Shown one piece after another: positions 8,176-16,505 of a stretch of 64,000 nucleotides of DNA. The notes beneath the pieces are model-generated. The model ran no database searches, was not told where the DNA came from, and saw nothing but the letters and a program-made list of their open reading frames with translations. Within the stretch, counting starts at the first letter, position 1, and the number at the start of each line of letters is the position of its first letter. The position numbers and the translations under genes were made by a program. The DNA is from Blautia massiliensis (ex Durand et al. 2017) (lineage in GTDB: Bacteria; Bacillota; Clostridia; Lachnospirales; Lachnospiraceae), in assembly GCF_001487165.1 (NCBI RefSeq), contig NZ_LN913006.1, positions 1,988,096 to 2,052,095 of the forward strand. The letters run 5' to 3'.

Positions 8176-9798
8176 TTATGACTCCTCATCCGGGTCTTCT
8201 TCCACTACGATATCCATGTGGATATTCTCCCGAAGTGCATCGTCTACTGTGATCTGCGCGAGATTGGTGTGCTGATGTTTGTTGGCTACCAGCATATGTA
8301 TCTCCACGCTCTTGCCTGTCCGGGCAGCAATAATGTCCTGAAGCTCTTTCTTCGCCTCCGGATTGTCTACATAATTCATCCCCAGAAAATCCTGGAATTC
8401 CACATAAAGGATGGGATCTCCTGTTTCTCCGTTATACTTGGGGACTGCACGCTGCAGGGACTGCTTGAAAAGTCCGGTAGTCTGACCCACGATGGCACGC
8501 CAGCCTGCCACGATCTTCTGAAGATCCTCAGGAGCTGCCTTCTGTGGTTTCTGCTGCTGTACCGTTGCTGTACCGGTCACTGCCGCCCCCGGTTCCCCGG
8601 TTCCACCGGCCTCGCTCTCCCGAACGATCACCTGCTGCACAGGCCGTTCCTCCATCTGCTTTTCCAGGACACGAAGCCTGTCAAGAACAGAGTCTAGATT
8701 TGTCTCCATGGCCGGTCTGCACAGCTTAATCAGTGCGATTTCCACCAATACACGCTTCTGGCTTGCAAAACGGATCTGATTGGACAGATCGGAAAAAATA
8801 CGAATGTAACGCATCAGCGTCTCCACATCTGTCATCCCGCTCTCTTCCTTCAGAAGCTTCAGATTCTCAGAAGAAACATCAATGGCTTCCTCCGGATTTT
8901 CGGAAGTCTTCACAAGCAGAAGATTTCGCATATACCAGGTAAAATCTGATACAAACTGTCCCAGCTCCCGGCCGCCTGTGATCAGGTCCTCCAACACATG
9001 GATGGAACCTATCACATCGCCGGAAAGAACCTTTCGGAGAAGTCTGCTGAATACCTCTGTATCCACAGCTCCCAGAACATCCAGGACTTTATCATAAGTA
9101 AGCACCTGTCCCAGATAAAAGGAAATACACTGATCCAGAAGACTCAGGGCATCTCGCATGGACCCGTCGCCTTTTTTTGCCACATAGCGTACAGCCTTCT
9201 CCTCTGCTTCCACCCCTTCTGCTGTCAGAAGCTCGGAAAGTCTGGCAGCAATGGTATCAATGGATATCCGGTGAAAGTCATAGCGCTGACATCTGGACAG
9301 TATTGTGATCGGTATCTTGTGGGCCTCTGTAGTCGCCAGGATAAAAATAACATAAGAAGGCGGCTCCTCCAATGTTTTCAGAAGAGCATTAAATGCACCT
9401 GTTGAGAGCATATGCACCTCATCGATGATATAAACCTTGTATTTACCCTCTGTTGGACGATAAGCCACTTCCTCACGGATCTCACGGATGTTATCAACAC
9501 CGTTGTTAGAGGCTGCATCGATTTCGATCACATTCATGGCAGTTCCCGCCTGAATGGCCTTGCACATGGCACATTCATTGCAGGGGCTGCCATTTACAGG
9601 ATGTTCACAGTTTACTGCCTTCGCCAGGATCTTTGCAACCGTAGTTTTTCCGGTACCACGCGTTCCGCAGAACAGGTATGCGTGTCCGATACGGTTCGCC
9701 TTGATCTGGTTTGTCAGTGTTGTCACAATATGATCCTGTCCTTTTACATCGTCAAAATTGTCGGGACGAAATTTACGGTAAAGAGCAGTATAACTCAT
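8176..9798 (-). CDS. dnaX: DNA polymerase III subunit gamma/tau
   Basis: 540 residues. AAA+ ATPase at the N-terminus: Walker [16 protein letters not shown], a zinc module ([16 protein letters not shown]), Walker [10 protein letters not shown], and the sensor region [19 protein letters not shown]. Domain III and a tau-like C-terminal region follow, with a Gln/Pro/Ala-rich linker at ~395-425. It is the clamp-loader motor. No clear slippage heptamer for a separate gamma form was seen. It heads the dnaX-ybaB-recR operon. A GC-rich hairpin (9825-9848) separates it from the phosphofructokinase gene. Confidence 0.97.
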   Translation of the reverse strand: MSYTALYRKFRPDNFDDVKGQDHIVTTLTNQIKANRIGHAYLFCGTRGTGKTTVAKILAKAVNCEHPVNGSPCNECAMCKAIQAGTAMNVIEIDAASNNGVDNIREIREEVAYRPTEGKYKVYIIDEVHMLSTGAFNALLKTLEEPPSYVIFILATTEAHKIPITILSRCQRYDFHRISIDTIAARLSELLTAEGVEAEEKAVRYVAKKGDGSMRDALSLLDQCISFYLGQVLTYDKVLDVLGAVDTEVFSRLLRKVLSGDVIGSIHVLEDLITGGRELGQFVSDFTWYMRNLLLVKTSENPEEAIDVSSENLKLLKEESGMTDVETLMRYIRIFSDLSNQIRFASQKRVLVEIALIKLCRPAMETNLDSVLDRLRVLEKQMEERPVQQVIVRESEAGGTGEPGAAVTGTATVQQQKPQKAAPEDLQKIVAGWRAIVGQTTGLFKQSLQRAVPKYNGETGDPILYVEFQDFLGMNYVDNPEAKKELQDIIAARTGKSVEIHMLVANKHQHTNLAQITVDDALRENIHMDIVVEEDPDEES

Positions 9799-9868
9799 AA
9801 AACTCTCCTTCTCTTCGCCACAGTCGCCGCGGAAAGACTCCCGCGGCGGCCAGATGACTCATAATTCA

Positions 9869-10951
9869 TTAATCGCCAAAACTGATTCCGATCTGTTTGG
9901 CTGCTTTTACAAGCTGATCCTTTGGAGATACCATCTTCAACTTGCCTGCGCATTCAGCAAGAGGAACCCTCTTGATCTTGCCGTTGATGACACCGATCAT
10001 AACACCGTATTCCTCATCCATGATCGCCTGCGCTGCACCGGCACCGATCCTTGTGGAAAGAACGCGGTCATATGCACATGGCTCTCCGCCTCGCTGCATA
10101 TGTCCCGGAACTGTGATACGTACCTCACTTCCGGTCACCTGCTGGATCTGGTCTGCGATCTCATAGGATACAGACGGATATTTCTTCGCTCTTTCCGCAA
10201 GCTTTTCTTTGTATTTTTTCTTCGGAAGCTCTGCATCTTCTTTTGAGATAGCTCCCTCAGCTACTGCAAGAATGGTAAAACGCTTGCCTGCCTTGTTACG
10301 CTTCTGGATGGCTTCTACAACCTTATTGATATCGTATGGGATCTCCGGGATCAGGATCACATCTGCTCCGCCTGCAACACCGGCATTCAGTGTAAGGCTT
10401 CCGACCTTATGTCCCATGATCTCAACAATAAATACACGTCCATGAGATGCAGCTGTTGTATGGATGCAGTCAATGGCATTTGTTGCGATCTCCAGAGCGC
10501 TCTGGAAGCCAAAGGTCATATCTGTACCCCAGATATCATTATCAATGGTCTTCGGAAGATGGATGATATTCAGGCCTTCCTCGCGGAGAAGATTGGCGGT
10601 TTTCTGCGTTCCGTTTCCGCCGAGGATCACAAGACAGTCAAGACAGAGCTTATAGTAAGTCTGTTTCATGGCCTCAACCTTATCCAGTCCCTTCTCATCC
10701 GGAACCCGCATCAGTTTGAATGGCTGTCTGGATGTTCCGAGAATAGTTCCGCCCTGAGTCAGGATTCCGGAAAAGTCCCTGGCTGTAAGCATACGGTATT
10801 TCCCGTAGATCAGTCCCTTATATCCGTCATCAAATCCATAAACCTCAAGGTTCTCAACGCTGTTGCTCAGACCCTTTACAACGCCTCTCATGGTTGCGTT
10901 CAGTGCCTGACAGTCACCACCGCTTGTCAGCAGACCGATTCTTTTAATCAT
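9869..10951 (-). CDS. 6-phosphofructokinase (group III-like)
   Basis: 360 residues from ATG 10951, five to six nt after GGAGG; a longer frame from 10984 lacks such a site. It phosphorylates fructose 6-phosphate in glycolysis. Seen are LLTSGGDCQALNATMRG, LPKTIDNDIWGTDMTFGF (catalytic Asp), and PGHMQRGGEPCAYDR. The donor-binding loop reads GGNGT: the Gly at the second variable site favours ATP over pyrophosphate, while Asn replaces the Asp usual in GGDGS. EIMGHKVG replaces the usual MGRHAG, so the enzyme is outside the classical PfkA group; donor specificity is an inference. Confidence 0.9.
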   Translation of the reverse strand: MIKRIGLLTSGGDCQALNATMRGVVKGLSNSVENLEVYGFDDGYKGLIYGKYRMLTARDFSGILTQGGTILGTSRQPFKLMRVPDEKGLDKVEAMKQTYYKLCLDCLVILGGNGTQKTANLLREEGLNIIHLPKTIDNDIWGTDMTFGFQSALEIATNAIDCIHTTAASHGRVFIVEIMGHKVGSLTLNAGVAGGADVILIPEIPYDINKVVEAIQKRNKAGKRFTILAVAEGAISKEDAELPKKKYKEKLAERAKKYPSVSYEIADQIQQVTGSEVRITVPGHMQRGGEPCAYDRVLSTRIGAGAAQAIMDEEYGVMIGVINGKIKRVPLAECAGKLKMVSPKDQLVKAAKQIGISFGD

Positions 10952-11089
10952 AGCGTCCTCCATTCTATGCCCTCTTATGTGCACATTTTATTTGTTGCTG
11001 TCTGCATATAAGACAGATATTCCACCTGACGTATTTCTGCAGAACAACTACTGTATCCTCTCTTTTCACAGAGTTTTACACAATATAAT

Positions 11090-11118
11090 ATTATAAAGCA
11101 TTTTCAGGCAGTGTACAA
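11090..11118 (-). promoter_or_regulatory. Promoter of the 6-phosphofructokinase gene
   Basis: Minus-strand TTGTAC (11118-11113) and perfect TATAAT (11095-11090) with a 17-nt spacer. It would give a leader of roughly 130 nt; no riboswitch was recognised in it. Confidence 0.55.
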
Positions 11119-11153
11119 TAGCCAAAAAAGCACGAAAACAGCGAGTGTATTGA

Positions 11154-11182
11154 TTGACTTTACCTGTATCTCATCGTAAAAT
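11154..11182 (+). promoter_or_regulatory. Promoter of the secreted protein gene at 11242
   Basis: TTGACT (11154-11159), 17 nt, TAAAAT (11177-11182). The leader is about 50 nt and ends in AAGAAAGGAGCG before the ATG. Confidence 0.65.
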
Positions 11183-11241
11183 AAAATTATCAGTAACTTT
11201 CGTATGTTTACAGAAAATTTTCGTCAAGAAAGGAGCGTCCT

Positions 11242-12003
11242 ATGAAAAAAATCCTCAAAAAACTATCCTGCGCTTTATTAGCCGCAGCCATGGTATGCGC
11301 CATGACTCCTCTCGCCGCCAGTGCAGCGATCAATTATTCCAAAACCCGGATCGTTTATATGCCCACATCCGGAAAGGACCTGGGATACGATGAGATCTCG
11401 ATCAGCAATATTCCTGCTAAACAGAACATTCTCAAATCCAATGTTAAAGTAGTCAGTGGAGGATCTGTGATCGCACTGGATTCCTTCGGTTCCAGTAGCT
11501 TCAAAAGTACCACGGAGGCTTTCCGCAAGGGTGCAAAACCGTACACTCACTCCGATCATTTCTACAATATCGGTTTTGCCGTTAAAAAGCCCGGAACCGG
11601 AAAGATTTCCTTCAAGGTCGGAAACAAAACCTATACTTCCACCATCAAGGTGCTTCGTTATGTCAACCCGTTGAAATCCGTCTCCATCACAGGTGTAAAA
11701 GGCAACCTTGCCGGAAAATTCAAAAGCTCCGGTCATAACGCCTTTCGTTACGCCAACAAGGCACAGAAGAATGCTGTCATGAAATGCACCGCTGCAAATG
11801 GCTGGAAGATCACAGGCGTTTCTTTCAACAACAACCGGACCCATACACAGTATAGTACCAATTACAACGCTCCTAACAGCGGGGCTTCTTCTTCCACGCT
11901 CCGTATCGGAAACCTTTCCGCGAAGCAGTCCGCCTATATCAGCTTCACCCTTCGCAACACCAAAAACGGGGCGGTACAGTACTGTACACTTAATATGAAC
12001 TGA
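11242..12003 (+). CDS. Secreted protein of unknown function
   Basis: 253 residues with a strong signal peptide (residues 1-29, basic start, hydrophobic core, cleavage near ASAA). The mature part is rich in Ser, Lys, Asn and Thr and has the alternation of short strands seen in bacterial Ig-like surface domains (for example KISFKVGNKTYTSTIKVLRY, AYISFTLRNTKNGAVQYCTL). I see no catalytic motif, LPXTG or cell-wall binding repeat, so it may be released or held by unknown contacts. AAAGGAG precedes the ATG. It is monocistronic and followed closely by the SRP RNA promoter. Confidence 0.8.
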   Translation: MKKILKKLSCALLAAAMVCAMTPLAASAAINYSKTRIVYMPTSGKDLGYDEISISNIPAKQNILKSNVKVVSGGSVIALDSFGSSSFKSTTEAFRKGAKPYTHSDHFYNIGFAVKKPGTGKISFKVGNKTYTSTIKVLRYVNPLKSVSITGVKGNLAGKFKSSGHNAFRYANKAQKNAVMKCTAANGWKITGVSFNNNRTHTQYSTNYNAPNSGASSSTLRIGNLSAKQSAYISFTLRNTKNGAVQYCTLNMN

Positions 12004-12021
12004 TTTATTTCGGTCTGTACC

Positions 12022-12050
12022 TTGACAAATCTGGTTTCAGAGTCTATAAT
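12022..12050 (+). promoter_or_regulatory. Strong sigma-A promoter of the SRP RNA gene
   Basis: Consensus TTGACA (12022-12027) and consensus TATAAT (12045-12050) with an ideal 17-nt spacer, placed seven nt before the RNA 5' end. It starts only 18 nt after the stop codon of the secreted protein gene. Confidence 0.92.
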
Positions 12051-12056
12051 TAAATT

Positions 12057-12317
12057 CCGCGCAGCCGGGGAGATAGCGGTGCCCTGTACCTGCAATCCGC
12101 TACAGCAGGGGTGATGCCAATCTGAGGCTTGTATCTTGCAGAGCAGCCCTTTATAAGTGGCGTTGACGTCTGGGTCTTACGCAACAGGAATCTGTGAACC
12201 GTGTCAGGGCAGGAATGCAGCAGCACTAAGCAGAAGCTCTTGTGTGCCGTGAGGGTGCCTGGGCTGAGTTAACTGTAAAGGTAACGTCTGTGAGACCATT
12301 CCGAGGTGCGGCGCGCG
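12057..12317 (+). ncRNA. ffs: Signal recognition particle RNA, large bacterial type with Alu domain
   Basis: About 261 nt. The 5' Alu part matches Bacillus scRNA (GGTGCCCTGTACCTGC, AATCCGCTA.AGCAGGG), the S domain has GTGTCAGGGCAGGAATGCAG with AGCAGCACTAAG, and the 3' part has GTGCCTGGGCTGAG. The 5' CCGCGC and 3' GCGCGCG ends pair to close the molecule. The RNA scaffolds Ffh for co-translational targeting of membrane proteins. In the S-domain loop region the usual GGTCCGGAAGGAAG reads GGGCAGGAATGCAG, a small variation of the Ffh-binding stem. Ends are set to within a few nt. Confidence 0.95.
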
Positions 12318-12358
12318 TAAAAAAGGTTATAATATATGATCTCTATATAAACAGCATT

Positions 12359-12401
12359 CCCGCCGGGTCCGTCATTTATGACTGATCCGGCGGGATTTTT
12401 T
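12359..12401. terminator. Rho-independent terminator between SRP RNA and yqeY
   Basis: An 11-bp stem CCCGCCGGGTC/GATCCGGCGGG (one G-T pair) with a 14-nt loop, followed by ATTTTTT on the plus strand. It ends transcription from the SRP RNA side and could also serve the convergent yqeY gene. Confidence 0.85.
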
Positions 12402-12412
12402 GTACTATTATT

Positions 12413-12850
12413 TTATTTACAATATCCGGCAACTACCTGATTGATCAGCTTGCCGTCTGCCTTTCCCTTCAGATCTCCCATAACTGCCTTCATGATCTGG
12501 CCTTTATTTCCTGTTGCCAGAACATCTGCAAATTTCTCCTCGATATAAGCCTTGATCTCTGCTTCATCCATCTGCTTCGGAGCATATTTCGCAATGATAT
12601 CATATCTTGCCTGATACTCCTCTTTCAGATCTGTACGTTCTGCAGGGCAGGTGTCGATCTGCTCTTTTGCTGTTTTCAGCTCTTTCAGGATAACTTTGTC
12701 TACAAGCTCTCCTTTGATGTCATCACGGCATCCCTCATCAATGGCAGCTTTTTTTACTGCTGCGATCAGTGCGGAAACTGCTTCCTTTGTTACCTTATCT
12801 TTGGCCTTCATTGCTGCTACCATGTCTTTTCTTAAAGCTTCAAGTTCCAT
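12413..12850 (-). CDS. yqeY: GatB/YqeY domain protein
   Basis: 145 residues from ATG 12850, eight nt after GGAGG; upstream in-frame ATGs at 12865 and 12937 lack a good site. It shows the YqeY pattern: LRKDMVAAMKAKDKVTKEAVSAL at the start, KELKTAKEQID, and the C-terminal TGNKGQIMKAVMGDLKGKADGKLIN. The domain resembles the tRNA-binding tail of GatB, but the cellular role of free YqeY is not established. The gene is convergent with the SRP RNA and follows tadA in the same direction. Confidence 0.92.
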   Translation of the reverse strand: MELEALRKDMVAAMKAKDKVTKEAVSALIAAVKKAAIDEGCRDDIKGELVDKVILKELKTAKEQIDTCPAERTDLKEEYQARYDIIAKYAPKQMDEAEIKAYIEEKFADVLATGNKGQIMKAVMGDLKGKADGKLINQVVAGYCK

Positions 12851-12972
12851 TTTTTGTTCCTCCATTTTCTGTCGTTCCTGTATCAATGACTTTCGCTTGG
12901 TCTGAATGGATTTTCTGTCTGTAATAGTGAAATCCATTTATGATTTTATTTTGATATTTTCACAGGATTCTG

Positions 12973-13533
12973 TCAAGAGTAAATCTCCCGGGACTTTTCT
13001 TTCTGTTCCGCTCTCTCTGACTGTGTCTGCCCGGCAAGGCGCTCTGCTTCCTGCTTCTTCAGGATTTTTGCCTGCTTCTTTTTCTCCCGCAGTTCCCTGA
13101 AAAATGTGGAAAGCATTTCGGAGCATTCCTCTTCCAATACCCCTTCTGTGATCTTTACCTGATGATTAAAGCCTTCGATCTGAAGAAGATTCATCACAGA
13201 TCCGGCACAGCCTGCTTTCGGGTTCATACAGCCGATCACCACCTCATCGATCCTGGACTGTACCAGTGCACCGGAACACATCTGACAAGGCTCCAGCGTT
13301 ACATACATGGTGCATCCCTCCAGACGCCAGTCTCCCAGCTTTTTACTGGCCTTTCGGATAGCATTAAGCTCTGCATGAGATAAGGTATTTTTATCTGTAT
13401 TGCGGCGATTGTAGCCTCTGGCTATGATCTTTCCCTCATGCACGATCACGCAGCCGATCGGCACTTCCTCCAATGCACGGGCCTTTTTTGCCTGGCGGAT
13501 CGCCTCTTTCATAAAACGTTCCTGATCTGTCAC
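12973..13533 (-). CDS. tadA: tRNA adenosine(34) deaminase TadA
   Basis: 186 residues. The cytidine-deaminase fold is marked by the zinc ligands and proton donor in HAELNAI and by PCQMCSGAL; GCMNPKAGCAGS and the NHQVKITEGVLEEEC tail are typical of TadA. The enzyme makes inosine at the wobble position of tRNA-Arg(ACG). The C-terminal 30 residues are a charged Lys/Glu/Gln-rich extension beyond the usual ~155 residues. Zn-ligand spacing is intact. Upstream lies the GH1 remnant with two terminators. Confidence 0.95.
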   Translation of the reverse strand: MTDQERFMKEAIRQAKKARALEEVPIGCVIVHEGKIIARGYNRRNTDKNTLSHAELNAIRKASKKLGDWRLEGCTMYVTLEPCQMCSGALVQSRIDEVVIGCMNPKAGCAGSVMNLLQIEGFNHQVKITEGVLEEECSEMLSTFFRELREKKKQAKILKKQEAERLAGQTQSERAEQKEKSREIYS

Positions 13534-13683
13534 GTTTTTACTCCTCCTGTAACTTCACATTCCGGAAAAAGCTCCGGGATTCTATCTGTTCATACTAAGA
13601 CTGCTCTCAGCCTTCTGTCCGTTCGATTATAACTTTTCAAATATTCCATGTCAATCTGCTGCAAAACAGATATTCGCACACAG

Positions 13684-13730
13684 CCAAAAACGCCACAGAA
13701 ATTTCCACACTAATTTCTGCAGCGTTTTCT
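13684..13730 (-). terminator. Second terminator downstream of the GH1 remnant
   Basis: Minus-strand stem AAAACGC..CAGAAATT paired with AATTTCTG..GCGTTTT, then T-rich sequence. It sits 10 nt after another terminator, upstream of tadA, and looks like a back-up stop for the lost GH1 operon. Confidence 0.7.
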
Positions 13731-13740
13731 TATTGTATAA

Positions 13741-13790
13741 CAGAAAAACGCAGACAACGGAAGCTCTCGCGAACTCCATTGTCTGCGTCA
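13741..13790 (-). terminator. First terminator downstream of the GH1 remnant
   Basis: Minus-strand stem ACGCAGACAATGGA and TCCGTTGTCTGCGT (one G-T pair) around a GC-containing loop, followed by TTTTTCTG. Confidence 0.8.
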
Positions 13791-13836
13791 ATGAATGCAT
13801 TATATCTGCTTTTTTCCGGAAAGTCAAGCAGCCAGA

Positions 13837-14028
<192 letters not shown>

Positions 14029-14121
14029 TTATATGTTTTTTTCTTCCATGAGCAAGTCCCCATCTCTGCTTACTGCTTTTCGCAGCTCCGCAGGAAACTT
14101 ACTTGATTCGGTTAAAAAGGC

Positions 14122-14150
14122 TTGCAGCTTTTTTCGGGGGAGAGTATGCT
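14122..14150 (+). promoter_or_regulatory. Promoter of the radical SAM activase gene
   Basis: TTGCAG (14122-14127), 17 nt, TATGCT (14145-14150). It leaves a short leader to the ATG at 14189. Confidence 0.5.
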
Positions 14151-14188
14151 TGTAGTATCATAAATAAGAGAAACAAGGGGATTTTCCT

Positions 14189-14884
14189 ATGAAAATATGT
14201 GGATTTAACAAAACAACCCTGCTGGATTATCCGGGAAGGGTAGCCTGTACCATATTCTTAGGCGGCTGCAACTTCTGCTGCCCATTCTGCCAGAATGGAG
14301 CTCTTGTCGTGGAGCCTGACACCCAGCCTGAATATTCCCAGGAGGAAATCCTGGCTTTTCTAAAAAAAAGAAAGGGGATTCTCGATGGCGTCTGTATTTC
14401 CGGCGGTGAACCTACACTTGCAACGGAGCTGCCGGAATTTCTCAGCAGGATCAGGGAGCTGGGCTATGATGTGAAGCTCGATACCAACGGTTCCCGCCCC
14501 TCCGTGGTAAAAAATCTCGCAGCAGCTAACCTGATCAACAAGGTTGCCATGGATATCAAGGCCTGTCCTTCCAACTATCCTGTGCTTACCGGTGTACATG
14601 CTGATCTGGATGGGATCCGGGAAACTGCCGGATGGCTGCTGGACGGACACCTTGATTATGAATTTCGTACAACAGTTGTGAGGGAACTTCATTCCGAAAA
14701 AGATTTTCAGGAGATCAGCCGGTGGTTAAGCGGTGCAAAAGCTTATTATCTCCAGGCTTACCGGGATTCCGACGGAGTTCTGATACCGGGATTCTCTGCC
14801 TGCTCCGAGGAAGAAATGAAAAACTACCGGGATATCCTGTCTCAGACGATCCCGGTAGTAGAAATTCGTGGTATGGAGCTGTGA
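14189..14884 (+). CDS. Anaerobic ribonucleotide reductase activating protein-like radical SAM enzyme
   Basis: 231 residues. The 4Fe-4S ligands are in CNFCCPFC (Cx3Cx2C), the SAM-binding GGE is in CISGGEPTL, and KLDTNGSRP and NKVAMDIKACPSNY follow. This is the NrdG2-type activase subfamily, thought to put the glycyl radical on class III ribonucleotide reductase. No nrdD or other glycyl-radical enzyme is in the window, so its partner cannot be read from context; another glycyl-radical enzyme is possible. The gene is monocistronic and convergent with the proline-repeat protein. Confidence 0.88.
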   Translation: MKICGFNKTTLLDYPGRVACTIFLGGCNFCCPFCQNGALVVEPDTQPEYSQEEILAFLKKRKGILDGVCISGGEPTLATELPEFLSRIRELGYDVKLDTNGSRPSVVKNLAAANLINKVAMDIKACPSNYPVLTGVHADLDGIRETAGWLLDGHLDYEFRTTVVRELHSEKDFQEISRWLSGAKAYYLQAYRDSDGVLIPGFSACSEEEMKNYRDILSQTIPVVEIRGMEL

Positions 14885-14935
14885 TCTGCAGATTTGCAAA
14901 ACTGTTTGCTTATATGGATGCCGAAATTTTTCTGA

Positions 14936-16087
14936 TCAGATGTTGATAAAACAGTACCAGTATCCTCCCTTTCCGCCTGGGATATGAATATCCGGACATT
15001 CCTTAAAGTAGGGAAAGCCAAACATATTGGCCATAAACCGTTCCTGCTGGCTGTATCCGCCGGGCACTCCCAGTATGTACTGTCCCCGGTGATTTCTGCA
15101 CAGCAGAAGATGGCCGAAATTCTGATATCCGTACATGACAAAACGGTTGCTGCAGAAGCAGCCGTTTTGTCTGCATAAGGCACTGCAGTCCGATGGTCTG
15201 ATCTTGCGGCAGTCTGTGAAATAGCCGTCGTTAAAGGGATCATCACAGGGTATTCCCGGAAGTGGACGAGATGGCTCCGGTCGCGATGGTTTCGGCGGAT
15301 GCGGTGACGGCTGGCCTGGCCGTGGTAGTTCCGGCGGATGCGGTGACGGCTGGCCTGGTCGTGGTGGTTCCGGCGGATGCGGTGATGGCTGGCCTGGTCG
15401 CGGTGGCTCCGGCGGATGCGGTGATGGCTGGCCTGGTCGCGGTGGCTCCGGCGGATGCGGACCGGGAGCCTGATATGAATTTCCGGTTTCCGATGTCTTT
15501 AATACATCCTCCTGAATCTCCTCCACCGTCATGATCCTGTCTGACTCCTTCTGATTTTCCTGCACTTCTGGCAAGGTTCCATCTTTTTGATTTTCTTCTT
15601 CCTTTTCTTCCCGCTCTCTGCCTTTTTTCTCCGCCGCCTTCTGATATTCCGTTCCTATTTTCTCCGTTTCCTTCCGAGATTCCGTTTCTTTTTTCTTCCA
15701 CTCGCGGAAATTCTCCGGCCGGATCGGCTGATCATCCCATTCCGTTCCCCAGAATCCGCCGGCATCGGAGATCAGAAGCAGTCCTCCAAGCTCCTGAAGA
15801 CTTTTTCCCATGCCTCCAATATCCCCTGTATCCGTCTCCAGTGCGCACTCGATCCGTTCCCGCCCGGTAACACAGCTTCCGATCAAAATACCATCCATCA
15901 GCCCTTCCTGCCGCACAAACCCATACACTCTGCACCGACTTCCAGGCTCCAGTCCAACGCAGCGCAGATGAACCTCCACACGGCATTTCCTATCTCTGGC
16001 CTCCACCCTCACATAACCACTGCTGCCATCTTTTTTTCCTTTCCGATACTCGTACACATACGCAACAAAACGCTGATATCCAGCCAA
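14936..16087 (-). CDS. Unrecognised protein with 13-residue proline-rich tandem repeat
   Basis: 383 residues, no signal peptide or membrane segment. The N-terminal ~115 residues form a compact beta-rich domain (VAYVYEYRKGKKDG, VHLRCVGLEPG, LIGSCVTGRERI). A long charged Lys/Glu-rich segment (~130-195) probably forms a helix. Residues ~210-270 are four near-perfect copies of PHPPEPPRPGQPS plus a decayed fifth. The C-terminal ~100 residues form a cysteine- and aromatic-rich domain (RKIRPSDCSALCRQNGCFCSN...GHLLLCRNHRGQY, then GVPGGYSQQERFMANMFGFP). Proteins with this head and tail are common in Lachnospiraceae; I know no function. Confidence 0.8.
   Translation of the reverse strand: MAGYQRFVAYVYEYRKGKKDGSSGYVRVEARDRKCRVEVHLRCVGLEPGSRCRVYGFVRQEGLMDGILIGSCVTGRERIECALETDTGDIGGMGKSLQELGGLLLISDAGGFWGTEWDDQPIRPENFREWKKKETESRKETEKIGTEYQKAAEKKGREREEKEEENQKDGTLPEVQENQKESDRIMTVEEIQEDVLKTSETGNSYQAPGPHPPEPPRPGQPSPHPPEPPRPGQPSPHPPEPPRPGQPSPHPPELPRPGQPSPHPPKPSRPEPSRPLPGIPCDDPFNDGYFTDCRKIRPSDCSALCRQNGCFCSNRFVMYGYQNFGHLLLCRNHRGQYILGVPGGYSQQERFMANMFGFPYFKECPDIHIPGGKGGYWYCFINI
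15266..15460. repeat. 39-bp minisatellite in the proline-repeat gene
   Basis: Four in-frame 39-bp units plus a fifth diverged one encode PHPPEPPRPGQPS. Units on the plus strand read GGCTGGCCTGGTCGTGGTGG and onward. They differ mainly at single bases, so copy number may vary between strains without a frameshift. It is not a CRISPR array: there are no spacers. Confidence 0.9.
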
Positions 16088-16222
16088 CGCACGTCCCTCC
16101 GGTATTTCGGTTTCGTTAATATATATGAAGATCGAGAGAAATCATTCCATCAACTGAAAAAAGCTCCAGGATGTACAAACATAAAAAAGAACCCCTCAAC
16201 CAAGGGATTCTCAAGCTGTTAG

Positions 16223-16296
16223 TCGAAGCGACAGGATTTGAACCTGCGACCTCTGCGTCCCGAACGCAGCGCTCTACCAAACTGAGCCACGCTTCG
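16223..16296 (-). tRNA. tRNA-Pro (anticodon CGG)
   Basis: 74 nt. The acceptor stem CGAAGCG pairs with CGCTTCG, the D arm is GCTC...GAGC, the anticodon stem-loop is CTGCG-TTCGGGA-CGCAG giving CGG, and the T arm is GCAGG-TTCAAAT-CCTGT (one G-T pair). Discriminator A; CCA is not encoded. Confidence 0.97.
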
Positions 16297-16505
16297 TTAT
16301 TCTGTTTCAGTTGTTTGTGTGTTGCTCAACTGCAAGAGCTATTATATTAGAGTTTCTGTACTTTGTCAATAGAAAAAATTAAAATTTTTCAAAAAAATCG
16401 AATTTTTTCTTTTTTCCTGCTTCGGGCATGCATTTTCGCAGACCCGAAGCAGTTTTGGGAAAGGTTCTTTATAACATATCAAATATATTCAGGTGAAATA
16501 TATGC

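Noticed and set aside
9825-9848. Terminator between the phosphofructokinase gene and dnaX
   Set aside because: Strong CGCCGCGG/CCGCGGCG hairpin but no T-run on either side.
9869-10951. Pyrophosphate-dependent phosphofructokinase
   Set aside because: The pyrophosphate type has Asp at the second variable position of the GGDD loop; here it is Gly.
15266-15460. CRISPR array
   Set aside because: Units are contiguous with no spacers, lie in frame in a coding gene, and there are no cas genes.
15262-15534. Open plus-strand frame through the 39-bp minisatellite (Val/Ala/Pro repeat)
   Set aside because: It stays open only because the repeat unit is a multiple of three; no ribosome site, and the minus-strand gene extends well beyond the repeat on both sides.
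16417-16452. Terminator of the Tp47-like gene (CTGCTTCGGG/CCCGAAGCAG hairpin)
   Set aside because: The stem is perfect, but on the minus strand it is followed by A-rich sequence, and on the plus strand by only four T; left uncalled.
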